Positions 34,231 through 42,270 of a DNA stretch of 64,000 bases are shown here, one piece after another. The notes below the pieces were generated by a model. That model ran no database searches. It was given only the letters and a program-made list of their open reading frames with translations, and was not told the origin of the DNA. How positions within the stretch are numbered: position 1 is the stretch's first letter; every line of letters begins with the position of its first letter. Source of the DNA: CF-39 sp035651155 (GTDB taxonomy: Bacteria; Chloroflexota; Limnocylindria; P2-11E); contig DASRGG010000031.1 of assembly GCA_035651155.1 (NCBI GenBank), forward strand, positions 124,001 through 188,000, given 5' to 3'. The position numbers and the translations under genes were made by a program.

Positions 34231-34386
34231 CTAGCTGTAGCTAGCGCATTCGCTGCATCGAGGTCGACTGCCGGTGCCCGAACGCCGGTTCTCGGCCTCG
34301 ATGTTGTTTCCGGTCTTGCACCGCGTCTCGTCGTGATAGACGTGAGGCGCGTACGGCTTGACCGAGTGCCACGGATAGACCCTCAT
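34231..34386 (-). CDS. small Cys-rich protein (51 residues), possible zinc-binding
   Basis: The frame starts at ATG 34386, six bases after a very strong GGAAAGGAGG ribosome site. The 51 residues contain VYHDETRCKTGNNIE and RPRCSECASYS, giving a H...C...CxxC set that could hold one zinc ion. I recall small proteins with this TRCKTGNNIE/CSEC pattern in many bacteria, all without known function. It is likely an independently transcribed gene: a candidate promoter is at 34441-34468. Confidence 0.65.
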   Translation of the reverse strand: MRVYPWHSVKPYAPHVYHDETRCKTGNNIEAENRRSGTGSRPRCSECASYS

Positions 34387-34440
34387 CACCGAGTACCTCC
34401 TTTCCACTGGACTCGGCATTCCCGCCCGAATGCTCACTCG

Positions 34441-34468
34441 ATGTTAGAACCCGTGTTCGAGTCCACAA
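34441..34468 (-). promoter_or_regulatory. possible promoter of the 51-residue gene
   Basis: On the minus strand TTGTGG (34468-34463) and TAACAT (34446-34441) are 16 bases apart, about 55 bases before ATG 34386. The -35 overlaps the first of the GTCCAC repeats, so a protein binding those repeats could control it. Confidence 0.35.
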
Positions 34469-34474
34469 GAGGTC

Positions 34475-34510
34475 TCGTCCACAAAGTTGTCCACCAACTC
34501 ATCCACATTC
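34475..34510. repeat. three tandem 12-bp DnaA-box-like repeats
   Basis: TCGTCCACAAAG (34475), TTGTCCACCAAC (34487) and TCATCCACATTC (34499) follow each other without gaps. TCATCCACA matches the DnaA box TTATCCACA at eight of nine bases; the others match at seven. A fourth GTCCACAA lies at 34461. They sit in the divergent promoter region between the 51-residue and the PD-(D/E)xK genes and could be an iteron-like origin, DnaA-titration site or operator. Confidence 0.5.
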
Positions 34511-34529
34511 CGCGGCATGCTGAACAGCC

Positions 34530-34946
34530 ATGGCGCGCTACGACACGAACCTCGCTGGTGAGTTCTACGCCCTCGCGTGCCTGCACCGACTGGGCATCAC
34601 GGCGAACCTCACGCTCGGCAACAAGAAGGGCGTGGACATCGTCGTCGCTCGGAAGGCAGGAGACGCGGTCACGGTCGAGGTGAAGGCACTGGCGGGGAAG
34701 GATTACTGGCCCGCGCAGAACCTCAGCGCCACGAAGGCCGATCGGCACTTTGTTGTGCTCGTGAGCTTCGACGGGAAGATCGACGACCCAGCGATGCCGG
34801 CCCCGAGTGTGTGGGTCGTCCCCTTCGCGGAGATCGAGCGGTTCATCGTGCGGTATCCGAAGGGTCGGATCGACGTCTCCCGAAAGTTGCTGCGGGAGCA
34901 AGGGGCGCGCTACCAGAACGCGTGGGGCCTGATTGAGGGTAACTAA
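34530..34946 (+). CDS. PD-(D/E)xK nuclease-fold protein
   Basis: This 138-residue protein has the compact restriction-endonuclease fold: an N-terminal helix (LAGEFYALACLHRLG), then GVDIVVA with the catalytic Asp and VTVEVKAL with the E-x-K pair (about residues 36 and 50-52). Small stand-alone proteins of this type are often found in genomes without known role and may cut or bind DNA. It is convergent with the methyltransferase gene, 16 bases from its stop, which makes a restriction partner possible. That is an inference only. Confidence 0.7.
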   Translation: MARYDTNLAGEFYALACLHRLGITANLTLGNKKGVDIVVARKAGDAVTVEVKALAGKDYWPAQNLSATKADRHFVVLVSFDGKIDDPAMPAPSVWVVPFAEIERFIVRYPKGRIDVSRKLLREQGARYQNAWGLIEGN

Positions 34947-34962
34947 GAGTCTTCGATAACTC

Positions 34963-36885
34963 CTACTTCGCCTTTCGCGCGTTGCGACCCTGACCGCCAG
35001 TTCCGCTCCGTCGGAGGGGCTTTTGCACGGCCTTCACAGACACATGGGTCCCGACGGCATGCCTAGATCGGGCAGCCGACTTTGCCTCAAGAGCGGGCAG
35101 ACGCCGTGGCGTCTGGTCAATGGCCGCAGATTCTTCGTCGTCGCCTTCACCATCCGACTGCGGGATGTCTCCGAAACTGAGTTGGGTCCCTGCCGCGCCG
35201 CGCTGCGCCTTGATGTACGGGAGTAGCGGAGTAGGCATGTTGGGTTTCGCTCCATCGAGCAACTGCTCGACCGTCAGCACCTGCACCTTCGGGTACGCCT
35301 TTCCGTTGACGGGCCATTCGAACGAACCGGAGTGGCGCGCGGCGTCCTGAATCCCTCGCGTGGCTGCTTCGAGCGTCACAAGAATCCCGATGTCGGCGCG
35401 CTGAGTCTCGATCGTTCCGAGCAGGTCCCGCACATGACCCGGATTTGTGGCGCCGCCCTTCACTGAAACGAGGGCGCGGCCGACACCACCCTTGCTGTCG
35501 ACCGGGAATCGAACGACACCGTCGACTCCGCGGTCACCGACCTGCTTCTCGTTCGGTGTCCCGTCGACGCGTGATACTGCCCAGCGCTCGAAGTCGAACG
35601 GTGACCGGGCGAAGAGTGCTCTTGCGCCAGCCAGATCGCGAGGGATTCCATCGACCTCGAACCGGTCAAGGATGTCGTCGCCATACCTGTGTCGAAGCCT
35701 CTTCTCAATGAGGTCGATCGCGATATAGGTGATGTCGATCCCCATCCATTTGCGATCGAGTTCCTGCGCTGCTTCTACCGTGGTCCCGCAGCCACAGAAC
35801 GGATCCAGCACGACATCGCCCGGATCGGACGAGGCGGCGATGATTCTCTTCAGAAGCGCGACCGGCTTTTGAGTCTCGTAGCCCAGGCGCTCTGGATCGC
35901 GCGGCGCCAGCCAGCGCACGTCCTCGTCGATGCCTTCCTCGGTGCCGAACACCGTTCCCTGCGTATACGGTTCGTACGCCCATATGTCCGGCACGGGCGC
36001 TCCGTCCTCGGGTCGCAGATACCGCTCGTACATAGGCCACGCTTCACCCGGGACGATCTTGATGTGGCCCAACTCGTATAAGCGGTCCAGCTTCTGGTGC
36101 TGACTGAGGCCCGACAAGTCCTCGTCTATCAATTCAGTGAGCGCGCTAGGGATGGCCCAGTGACGATTCTTCGCCGATGGGTCGAAACCTCGCCAGGGTT
36201 TGCCGGACTCGCCGCCTCTGAGACCGCTGCCCGTAAGGACGTTGCCGTAGTAATTGGTGCGCCAGCCCTTGTCGTCCTTGACGAAGTACTCAGACACATG
36301 CCCTCGCATGTAGGGCCGCTTCGGGTCGTTCCACTTGTAGGTATCCGACTTCGTATAGAAGAGGATTACCTGATGGATTGGCGCCCATCGACGCACCTTG
36401 CCGTGCGCGCCGGTCCGGCGCCAGATGATCTCGTTCTTGAAATGTTCGGGTCCGAAGAGTGCATCGAGGATGACCTTCAGATAGTGACTCGCGACGGGAT
36501 CGCAGTGAAGGTAGAGCGAGCCGGTTGTCTTCAGCGCCCGATGAAGTTCAACCAACCGTGGAGTCATCATCACGAGGTACGCCAGCATGTCGGTCTCGCC
36601 CAGAAGTCGGCGCATTCCCTCGATCATGTCGGCGACTTTCGCGGGCGCGCCGCCTGCGATCAGTTCTCGGTAGGTGCCATCCGATTCCTGCGACCACGTC
36701 CACGAATCATCGAATGCCTCGATTTGCGCCTGTGCGTCCTCGCCGGTCTTGTGCCCAAAGAGGACGTTGTAGCTCCGCTTCGAGTTGAAGGGCGGATCGA
36801 GATAGACAAGGTCGACGGACTCGGTCGCGATTCGCTTGCGGAGCACCTCTAGGTTGTCGCCGTAGTAGAGGACGTTCGTCTGCAC
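34963..36885 (-). CDS. DNA methyltransferase fused to a restriction-endonuclease-like domain
   Basis: The N-terminal 420 residues form a beta-class N6-adenine/N4-cytosine methyltransferase with the catalytic VYLDPPFNS near residue 30 and the AdoMet site LDPFCGCGTTVEAA near residue 380. Residues about 440-560 look like a PD-(D/E)xK (Mrr-like) domain, GDRGVDGVV then RALVSVKGG, where the residue two before the catalytic Lys is Ser, not Glu/Gln. A basic tail follows. It probably modifies DNA as part of a restriction or defence function. The GTG at 36885 is preferred to one at 36903 because GGAAGGAAGG lies at the right distance before it. Confidence 0.85.
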   Translation of the reverse strand: MQTNVLYYGDNLEVLRKRIATESVDLVYLDPPFNSKRSYNVLFGHKTGEDAQAQIEAFDDSWTWSQESDGTYRELIAGGAPAKVADMIEGMRRLLGETDMLAYLVMMTPRLVELHRALKTTGSLYLHCDPVASHYLKVILDALFGPEHFKNEIIWRRTGAHGKVRRWAPIHQVILFYTKSDTYKWNDPKRPYMRGHVSEYFVKDDKGWRTNYYGNVLTGSGLRGGESGKPWRGFDPSAKNRHWAIPSALTELIDEDLSGLSQHQKLDRLYELGHIKIVPGEAWPMYERYLRPEDGAPVPDIWAYEPYTQGTVFGTEEGIDEDVRWLAPRDPERLGYETQKPVALLKRIIAASSDPGDVVLDPFCGCGTTVEAAQELDRKWMGIDITYIAIDLIEKRLRHRYGDDILDRFEVDGIPRDLAGARALFARSPFDFERWAVSRVDGTPNEKQVGDRGVDGVVRFPVDSKGGVGRALVSVKGGATNPGHVRDLLGTIETQRADIGILVTLEAATRGIQDAARHSGSFEWPVNGKAYPKVQVLTVEQLLDGAKPNMPTPLLPYIKAQRGAAGTQLSFGDIPQSDGEGDDEESAAIDQTPRRLPALEAKSAARSRHAVGTHVSVKAVQKPLRRSGTGGQGRNARKAK

Positions 36886-36986
36886 CAGGACCCTTCCTTC
36901 CACACGTCGCGCTCCCCTACGACGGCGGCGATAGTACGCGAGCGCGTGTCCGTTCCGCTAGGCTCCGGCCCGGAGACACGTCGAAC

Positions 36987-37407
36987 ATGACGGACTCACC
37001 GCTTCGCTACAGCAAGAAGACATCGCGACGCTGGCGCGCCCGACTGGAGGAACTGGAGGACGAGGCGTGCTGCATCTGCCGCCGTCGGCCGCCAATCAAG
37101 GGACGGGGTCTTTGATCGCCAGTGGTCGGCCATCTTCGCGGGTGGCGACGCGATCGCGGAGGCGACGATGTCCATGCTGTGGATTGACCATGACCACGAC
37201 AGCGGCATTGTTCGCGGACTGCTGTGCTCTGACTGCAACGCGGCGATCATGCCATTCGAGTTCGGCTCCACGATGGACGACTCAAGGCTGCGCTACCTCG
37301 CAGAGGGCGATCGCATGAAGCGAGCGAAGGCACACCTGGAGCATCGAGTGATCAAGACCGATCCACACGCGATCCGGCTCGTGTCATCGCCACGGGACCG
37401 CGGATAG
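36987..37407 (+). pseudogene. frameshifted endonuclease VII-like HNH gene
   Basis: Two plus-strand frames together encode one endonuclease VII-like protein. The first (ATG 36987) gives the CCIC zinc pair and ends at TGA 37110-37112. The second continues as GVFDRQWSAIF...WIDHDHDSGIVRGLLCSDCN, the HNH/zinc core of the family, to the TAG at 37405-37407. The frame change falls at the GGACGGGG run (about 37101-37108), as expected for loss or gain of one G. Endonuclease VII cuts branched DNA and is common in phages and islands. Either the gene is broken or the base call in the G run is wrong. Confidence 0.75.
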
Positions 37408-37638
37408 TTAGGCGTCCTTGCGGAGCTCACCCCATGGCTCTGCGCTCAGGTCCAGGGCCGATGCGTCGCAGTCGTCATAGGCGCATTCGACCCACCAGCG
37501 TTGCGTCCCGCCCTGGCCGCTGTCTTCCCATACGAGGCGAAGGTCGCCGGCACCGATCTGGGACGGCGCGGAGAGATCGTTCGCGCCGTGACCAAGTCGA
37601 TCGCGATCCACGTCACAGGTGACCGACCACGCATTCAT
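37408..37638 (-). CDS. small hypothetical protein at the island's right end
   Basis: The 76-residue acidic protein has two Cys (VECAYDDCDAS) and several Trp (WWVEC). Its TAA stop directly follows the endonuclease VII-like stop on the other strand. The ribosome site is weak. I do not recognise the family. A competing plus-strand frame (37501-37710) also looks open but crosses the island edge, so this minus-strand reading is preferred. Confidence 0.5.
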   Translation of the reverse strand: MNAWSVTCDVDRDRLGHGANDLSAPSQIGAGDLRLVWEDSGQGGTQRWWVECAYDDCDASALDLSAEPWGELRKDA

Positions 37639-37643
37639 GTGAC

Positions 37644-38063
37644 CTATGCGTTCGGGCGGAAGCCCGGAGAGACAGTCGTCGTCTCTATCGGCAGCGCCAT
37701 GTCGTCGTAGTAGGTCCCCGCGACGGGACGGCCGTCCGGGAGGACCGCACGGCCGTTGAAGGACGCGCCGTCGAACGCGCTGCTCGAGCCGGAGCTCACG
37801 ACGTCGATCACACGGGCATACGTGCCGGGCGTGTCGTGCACGGTCTCGGTCGCGTACGTGGTCGTGTCACCGGCGGTCGTCACGACGTCTCCGGCGTAGA
37901 CGTCGGTCACGACGTAGAGCCCCTCCGGCACCGCGAACGGCGCGGGGTCGGGAACGGGGTCGCCGAAGCCGGCATCGAGATCGTCGCCGAACGGATCCCA
38001 CGCGAGCGCGGGGGACGCCTGAAGGAGCGCGATGCCGAGGACGAGCGCGAGCGTCCGTCTCAT
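37644..38063 (-). pseudogene. N-terminal half of the Tad-operon secreted protein split by the island
   Basis: ATG 38063 overlaps the preceding stop (ATGA). The protein has a clear Sec signal peptide (MRRTLALVLGIALLQASPALA) and then a Thr/Val-rich beta domain up to GRPVAGTYYDD at 37704. After that codon the frame runs into island DNA and stops at 37644 with an unrelated tail. The missing remainder is at 30940-31521. It may still be made and exported as a 139-residue truncated product. Confidence 0.75.
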
Positions 38064-38539
38064 CGAGGCGAGCTCACGGAGCGGACGCTGACGGTCGTGA
38101 CGGCCGGCAGCAGGAGGACGCCGAACGCCGGCGTGCGCACGGGTACCGCCGCCGCGAGGCGTACGGTCGGGCGGTCGTACACCGTCGCGGTCGCCGGATC
38201 GAAGGCGGGTGCCGTCGGGAAGGACGCGACGTCGGCCCGCTCCGCGATGAGGCTCGGCGCGAGGTCGAGGTGGGCCGCGATCTGCTCGAGGTTCAGGGCG
38301 AAGAAGCGCCGCGCGGTCGCGGCCGCGTCCGCGGGAAGGCGGAGCGTTCCCGAGCGCAGGAGCTCGGCGTCGTCCTGGTCGTCGACGGCCGCCAGCGTCG
38401 CGAGGTCCGCCGCGCTCGCGACGCGCGCCGCGAGCACGCGGATCGCGCCGAGCTGCACCACCCCGGCGACGACGGCGATGAGCAGCGGGAGCATCACGAT
38501 GGCGAGCGTCGCCGCGGATCCACCGTCGTCGCGCGTCAC
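38060..38539 (-). CDS. TadG/TadE-like pilus assembly protein
   Basis: The 159-residue protein has the Tad N-terminal helix GGSAATLAIVMLPLLIAVV followed by a segment AARVASAADLATLAA typical of TadG-like proteins, then a short extracytoplasmic domain. GTG 38539 overlaps the TadE stop (GTGA). It is the third gene of the interrupted Tad operon, much shorter than the TadG-like proteins at 13-17 kb. Confidence 0.75.
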   Translation of the reverse strand: MTRDDGGSAATLAIVMLPLLIAVVAGVVQLGAIRVLAARVASAADLATLAAVDDQDDAELLRSGTLRLPADAAATARRFFALNLEQIAAHLDLAPSLIAERADVASFPTAPAFDPATATVYDRPTVRLAAAVPVRTPAFGVLLLPAVTTVSVRSVSSPR

Positions 38540-38928
38540 CTGCTCACCTCACCGCGCGCGATGGCCGTCACCGACAATTGGACCGTGGCGCCGAACGCGA
38601 AGGGAAGGTCGATGCGCTCGTCCGATCGCACGCTGACCCGGATCGGCTCGCGCCACGCGACGCGCGCCGGCTCGACCTCGACGCGGACGCGTCCGGGATC
38701 GATGCCGACGTCGGCCAGCTGCGCGGCGACGTACCGGCGGAGCGATGCGTCGTCGCCCCCGAGCTCGCCCGCGAGCCGTGCGGCGTGGGCGGCCACCGTC
38801 TCGGCAGCGAGCCAGCGCTGGAAGAGCCACCCGAACTCGATCACACCGAAGAGGAGCGGCACGAGGATGACGACCATGAGCGTCGTCTCGACCGTCGCGA
38901 GTCCCGCCTCGTCGCGATGGGCTCTCAA
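38536..38928 (-). CDS. TadE-like pilus assembly protein
   Basis: This 130-residue protein has GLATVETTLMVVILVPLLFGVIEF, abbreviated here as the TadE helix with its conserved Glu at the fifth position of the processing-type motif, followed by an extracytoplasmic domain. The start is taken as TTG 38928 because it overlaps the flp stop as TTGA; no ATG or GTG is in a suitable place. The motif segment is about residues 10-33. Confidence 0.78.
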   Translation of the reverse strand: MRAHRDEAGLATVETTLMVVILVPLLFGVIEFGWLFQRWLAAETVAAHAARLAGELGGDDASLRRYVAAQLADVGIDPGRVRVEVEPARVAWREPIRVSVRSDERIDLPFAFGATVQLSVTAIARGEVSR

Positions 38929-39095
38929 TGGACGCTCGAGAGCTGCGTGACGAGCGCCTGAAGGCGCGAGACGAGGCCCTGATTCCACGAGGAGACGCCG
39001 ACGACGAGCGTTCCGAGGATGACGGCCGCGCCGATGACGTACTCGATCGTCGCGAGACCGTCCGCGTCACGAAGGAAACGAGGTAGGCCGGGCAT
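38925..39095 (-). CDS. flp: Flp-family pilin subunit
   Basis: This 56-residue protein is the size of Flp pilins. The DADGLATIEYVIGAAVIL stretch is the type IVb pilin signature, with Gly before the processing site and the conserved E-Y pair, then a hydrophobic helix and a short polar tail. It should be cleaved by a prepilin peptidase (not in the window) and polymerise into the Tad pilus fibre. It is the first gene of the operon, with GGAGG seven bases before ATG 39095 and an 18-bp palindrome 72 bases upstream. Confidence 0.88.
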   Translation of the reverse strand: MPGLPRFLRDADGLATIEYVIGAAVILGTLVVGVSSWNQGLVSRLQALVTQLSSVH

Positions 39096-39166
39096 CGCGC
39101 ACCTCCAGCTCGCGTTTCGGCCGCGAGACTGGGCTCGGATGACGGCGGGATGGATGGACAGAGCGA

Positions 39167-39184
39167 CCGGTACCGCGGTACCGG
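39167..39184. promoter_or_regulatory. 18-bp perfect palindrome upstream of flp
   Basis: CCGGTACCGCGGTACCGG is its own reverse complement. It lies 72 bases before the flp start and 39 bases after the stop of the ACT-domain gene in transcription order. It could be the operator of a dimeric regulator of pilus genes or a hairpin ending the upstream transcript. Confidence 0.45.
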
Positions 39185-39222
39185 GCGGTCCGCGGCCGCT
39201 CGTCCGATTCGGCGCCTGGGGT

Positions 39223-39600
39223 CTAGCGGCCGAGCGCCCTCTTCGCGCCGCGCGCGTCCTTCACGCCGAACGCGACGTTGACGCTGCCGCGGCCCGGGGC
39301 GAGGACGTAGACCGAGGAGATGTTCACCTTCCCCTTGCCGAAGCGGCTCGCGGCGCGCCCGAGCGAGCCGGGCTTGTCCTGCAGGCGCATCTCGACGGCC
39401 TCGCGCTCCGCGGCGCGGTAGCCGGCGCTCTTGAGCGCGCGGCGCGCCTTCGCCGTGTCCTTGTCCGCGACGAGCAGCCCGACGACGCCCTTCTGCGCGG
39501 CGATGCTGCGGAGGTTCACGCCGGACTCGCCGAGCGACGACGCGAGCGACGCGAGCTGGCCGGGACGGTCCGCGAGCTTGACGATGAATTCGGTCGCCAT
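39223..39600 (-). CDS. tandem ACT-domain protein
   Basis: The 125-residue protein consists of two ACT-like halves. The first starts FIVKLADRPGQLASLASSL and the second VEMRLQDKPGSLGRAASRF, both with the D-x-P-G-x-L pattern that binds amino acids. Such stand-alone proteins sense small ligands and regulate enzymes; the ligand is not known. GGGGAGG precedes ATG 39600. In the 147-base gap upstream (39601-39747) there is a 39-codon open frame with no start codon and nothing else I can name. Confidence 0.8.
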   Translation of the reverse strand: MATEFIVKLADRPGQLASLASSLGESGVNLRSIAAQKGVVGLLVADKDTAKARRALKSAGYRAAEREAVEMRLQDKPGSLGRAASRFGKGKVNISSVYVLAPGRGSVNVAFGVKDARGAKRALGR

Positions 39601-39747
39601 GTCACGCCTCCCCTTCGTTTGTCGCGGCGATGCTACCGCCCCCGAGCTCCGCGAGGGGCGTCCGGACGGCGTACCGCGCCTGGTCGGCGTACGGACCGGG
39701 CTCGAGCGCGTCGATGTTCGACCGGGCACCCTGCCCGGCGCGCGGAC

Positions 39748-40344
39748 CTAGCGCGCCTTCTCGATGCCGTGACGGATGCCCGCCTCGTCGAGCTCTCCGC
39801 GCTCGATGTGCCCGATGACGCCGCGCGGGTCGATGAAGAAGGTCTGCGGGAGCTCGATGACGGCGTACGCGCGCGTGAGCGCCCCGTCGGTGTCGAGGAG
39901 CGGATCGATGCGGTCGAGCGCGAGCGAGTCCATGAACGACCGGACCTTGGATCCGTCCTCCAGGAGATCGACCGCCAGGAAAGCCGCGGCGCTCGACGCG
40001 GCGACGCGCTGCATCGCCGGGAACTCCCGACGGCACGGCTCGCACCAGGTCGCCCAGAACGTGAGCACGACGGGCTTGCCGCGGAGATCCGAGAGCTTCT
40101 CGGTCTTGCCCGTCGGCGCGTTCCACTCGAAGTCCGGCGCGATCCCGCCGATGCGCGGCGCCGCGTTCGGATCGGCGATGAGCCGGCGGACCACGCCGAC
40201 CTCCGTCGGTCCGCTGAAGAAATTCGCGACCGGCAGGCTCGGCCAGAGGAGCGCGGCGAGCGACGCGAGGGCGATCGCGCCGATCACGATCGCCGCGATC
40301 GCGCGCGGCATGCGCGGACGGCCGCCATCCACCGCGGCGGTCAT
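39748..40344 (-). CDS. TlpA/ResA-like thioredoxin-fold protein
   Basis: The 198-residue protein has one N-terminal membrane anchor (about residues 15-35) and an AhpC-TSA/thioredoxin domain outside the membrane with the redox motif WCEPC near residue 105. Members reduce apocytochrome c or other exported thiols, using electrons passed through CcdA. Its ATG overlaps the ccdA stop (ATGA), so the two work together, probably for the cytochrome c encoded at 18.1-18.6 kb and others. Confidence 0.9.
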   Translation of the reverse strand: MTAAVDGGRPRMPRAIAAIVIGAIALASLAALLWPSLPVANFFSGPTEVGVVRRLIADPNAAPRIGGIAPDFEWNAPTGKTEKLSDLRGKPVVLTFWATWCEPCRREFPAMQRVAASSAAAFLAVDLLEDGSKVRSFMDSLALDRIDPLLDTDGALTRAYAVIELPQTFFIDPRGVIGHIERGELDEAGIRHGIEKAR

Positions 40345-41030
40345 CCGAGGAGCGGCAGGAAGTTGAAGAGCTGCGGCAGCCGCGCGAACTGACCCGACAC
40401 GAGCAGGAGTCCCATGACGATGACGAGCGTACCGCCGACCAGATTGAGCACCCGGACGCCGCGGCGGAGCGTGCTCGTGACGCGCGCGGTGCCGCCGAGG
40501 CCGGCGGCGATGACGAGGAACGGAACGCCGAGGCCGAGCGCGTACGCGAGGAGCAGGAACGCGCCCGACGCGAGGTCCTGGTTCAGCAGCAGGTCGAGGA
40601 TGAGCGCGAGGTACGGGCCCACGCACGGCGTCATGCCGATGCCGAACGCCGCGCCGATGAGGAACGAGCGCGGCAGCCCGGTGGTGCCCCCCTCCAGGCG
40701 CAGGTCGAGCTCGCGCGCGAGGAACGGGATGGTGACGAGCCCGAGCATGTGCGTGCCGAGGACGATGAGGAGCAGCCCCCCGGCGCGCTGCAGCCAGAAC
40801 ACGAGGTCCCCCGCGAGCGCGCCGACGAGCGCGACGATCACCCACAGGAGCGTGAACACGGCGCTGAAGCCGAGCACGAACGCGAGCGCGTGGGCGAACG
40901 TGCGCACGCGCTGCGTCCCGGAGATCGCGGCCTCGCCCGCCATGTTCACGAGGAACGCCGGCACGAGCGGGAGCACGCAGGGCGAGAGGAACGACAGGAT
41001 GCCCGCGCCGAAGGCGATCGCGACGTTCAC
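40341..41030 (-). CDS. ccdA: CcdA-type thiol:disulfide transporter
   Basis: This 229-residue polytopic protein has six or seven helices and the two redox cysteines of the family, in LSPCVLPLVPAF (about residue 17) and GMTPCVGPYL. It carries reducing power from cytoplasmic thioredoxin across the membrane to TlpA-like proteins. The GTG start at 41030 gives a normal CcdA length. It is followed with overlap by the tlpA-like gene. Confidence 0.92.
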   Translation of the reverse strand: MNVAIAFGAGILSFLSPCVLPLVPAFLVNMAGEAAISGTQRVRTFAHALAFVLGFSAVFTLLWVIVALVGALAGDLVFWLQRAGGLLLIVLGTHMLGLVTIPFLARELDLRLEGGTTGLPRSFLIGAAFGIGMTPCVGPYLALILDLLLNQDLASGAFLLLAYALGLGVPFLVIAAGLGGTARVTSTLRRGVRVLNLVGGTLVIVMGLLLVSGQFARLPQLFNFLPLLG

Positions 41031-41050
41031 CGGTCGAGCGTAACGGGCTG

Positions 41051-42250
<1,200 letters not shown>

Positions 42251-42270
42251 CGTCCGCCGGCCGGGGCGCG

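Larger units (their letters stand above)
31522..37703. mobile_element. lower-G+C genomic island inserted in the Tad operon
   Basis: Between the two halves of the split Tad gene the base composition drops by eye, gene orientation becomes mixed, and none of the genes belongs to pilus assembly. The contents are DUF488, a four-gene unknown operon, a methyltransferase-endonuclease fusion, a PD-(D/E)xK protein, a broken endonuclease VII-like gene and small orphans. The edges share GTC (GTCCTCG at 31519-31525; GTCGTCG at 37701-37707), which could be a short target duplication or crossover core. No integrase or transposase is visible, so the mode of entry is unknown. Confidence 0.7.

Noticed and set aside
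37501..37710. Plus-strand 69-codon frame crossing the right island edge
   Set aside because: It runs through the junction into the Tad gene's other strand and has no ribosome site; the minus-strand 76-residue frame is more protein-like.
39601..39747. 39-codon protein-like frame between tlpA and the ACT gene
   Set aside because: No start codon in frame, and no motif to support a gene.
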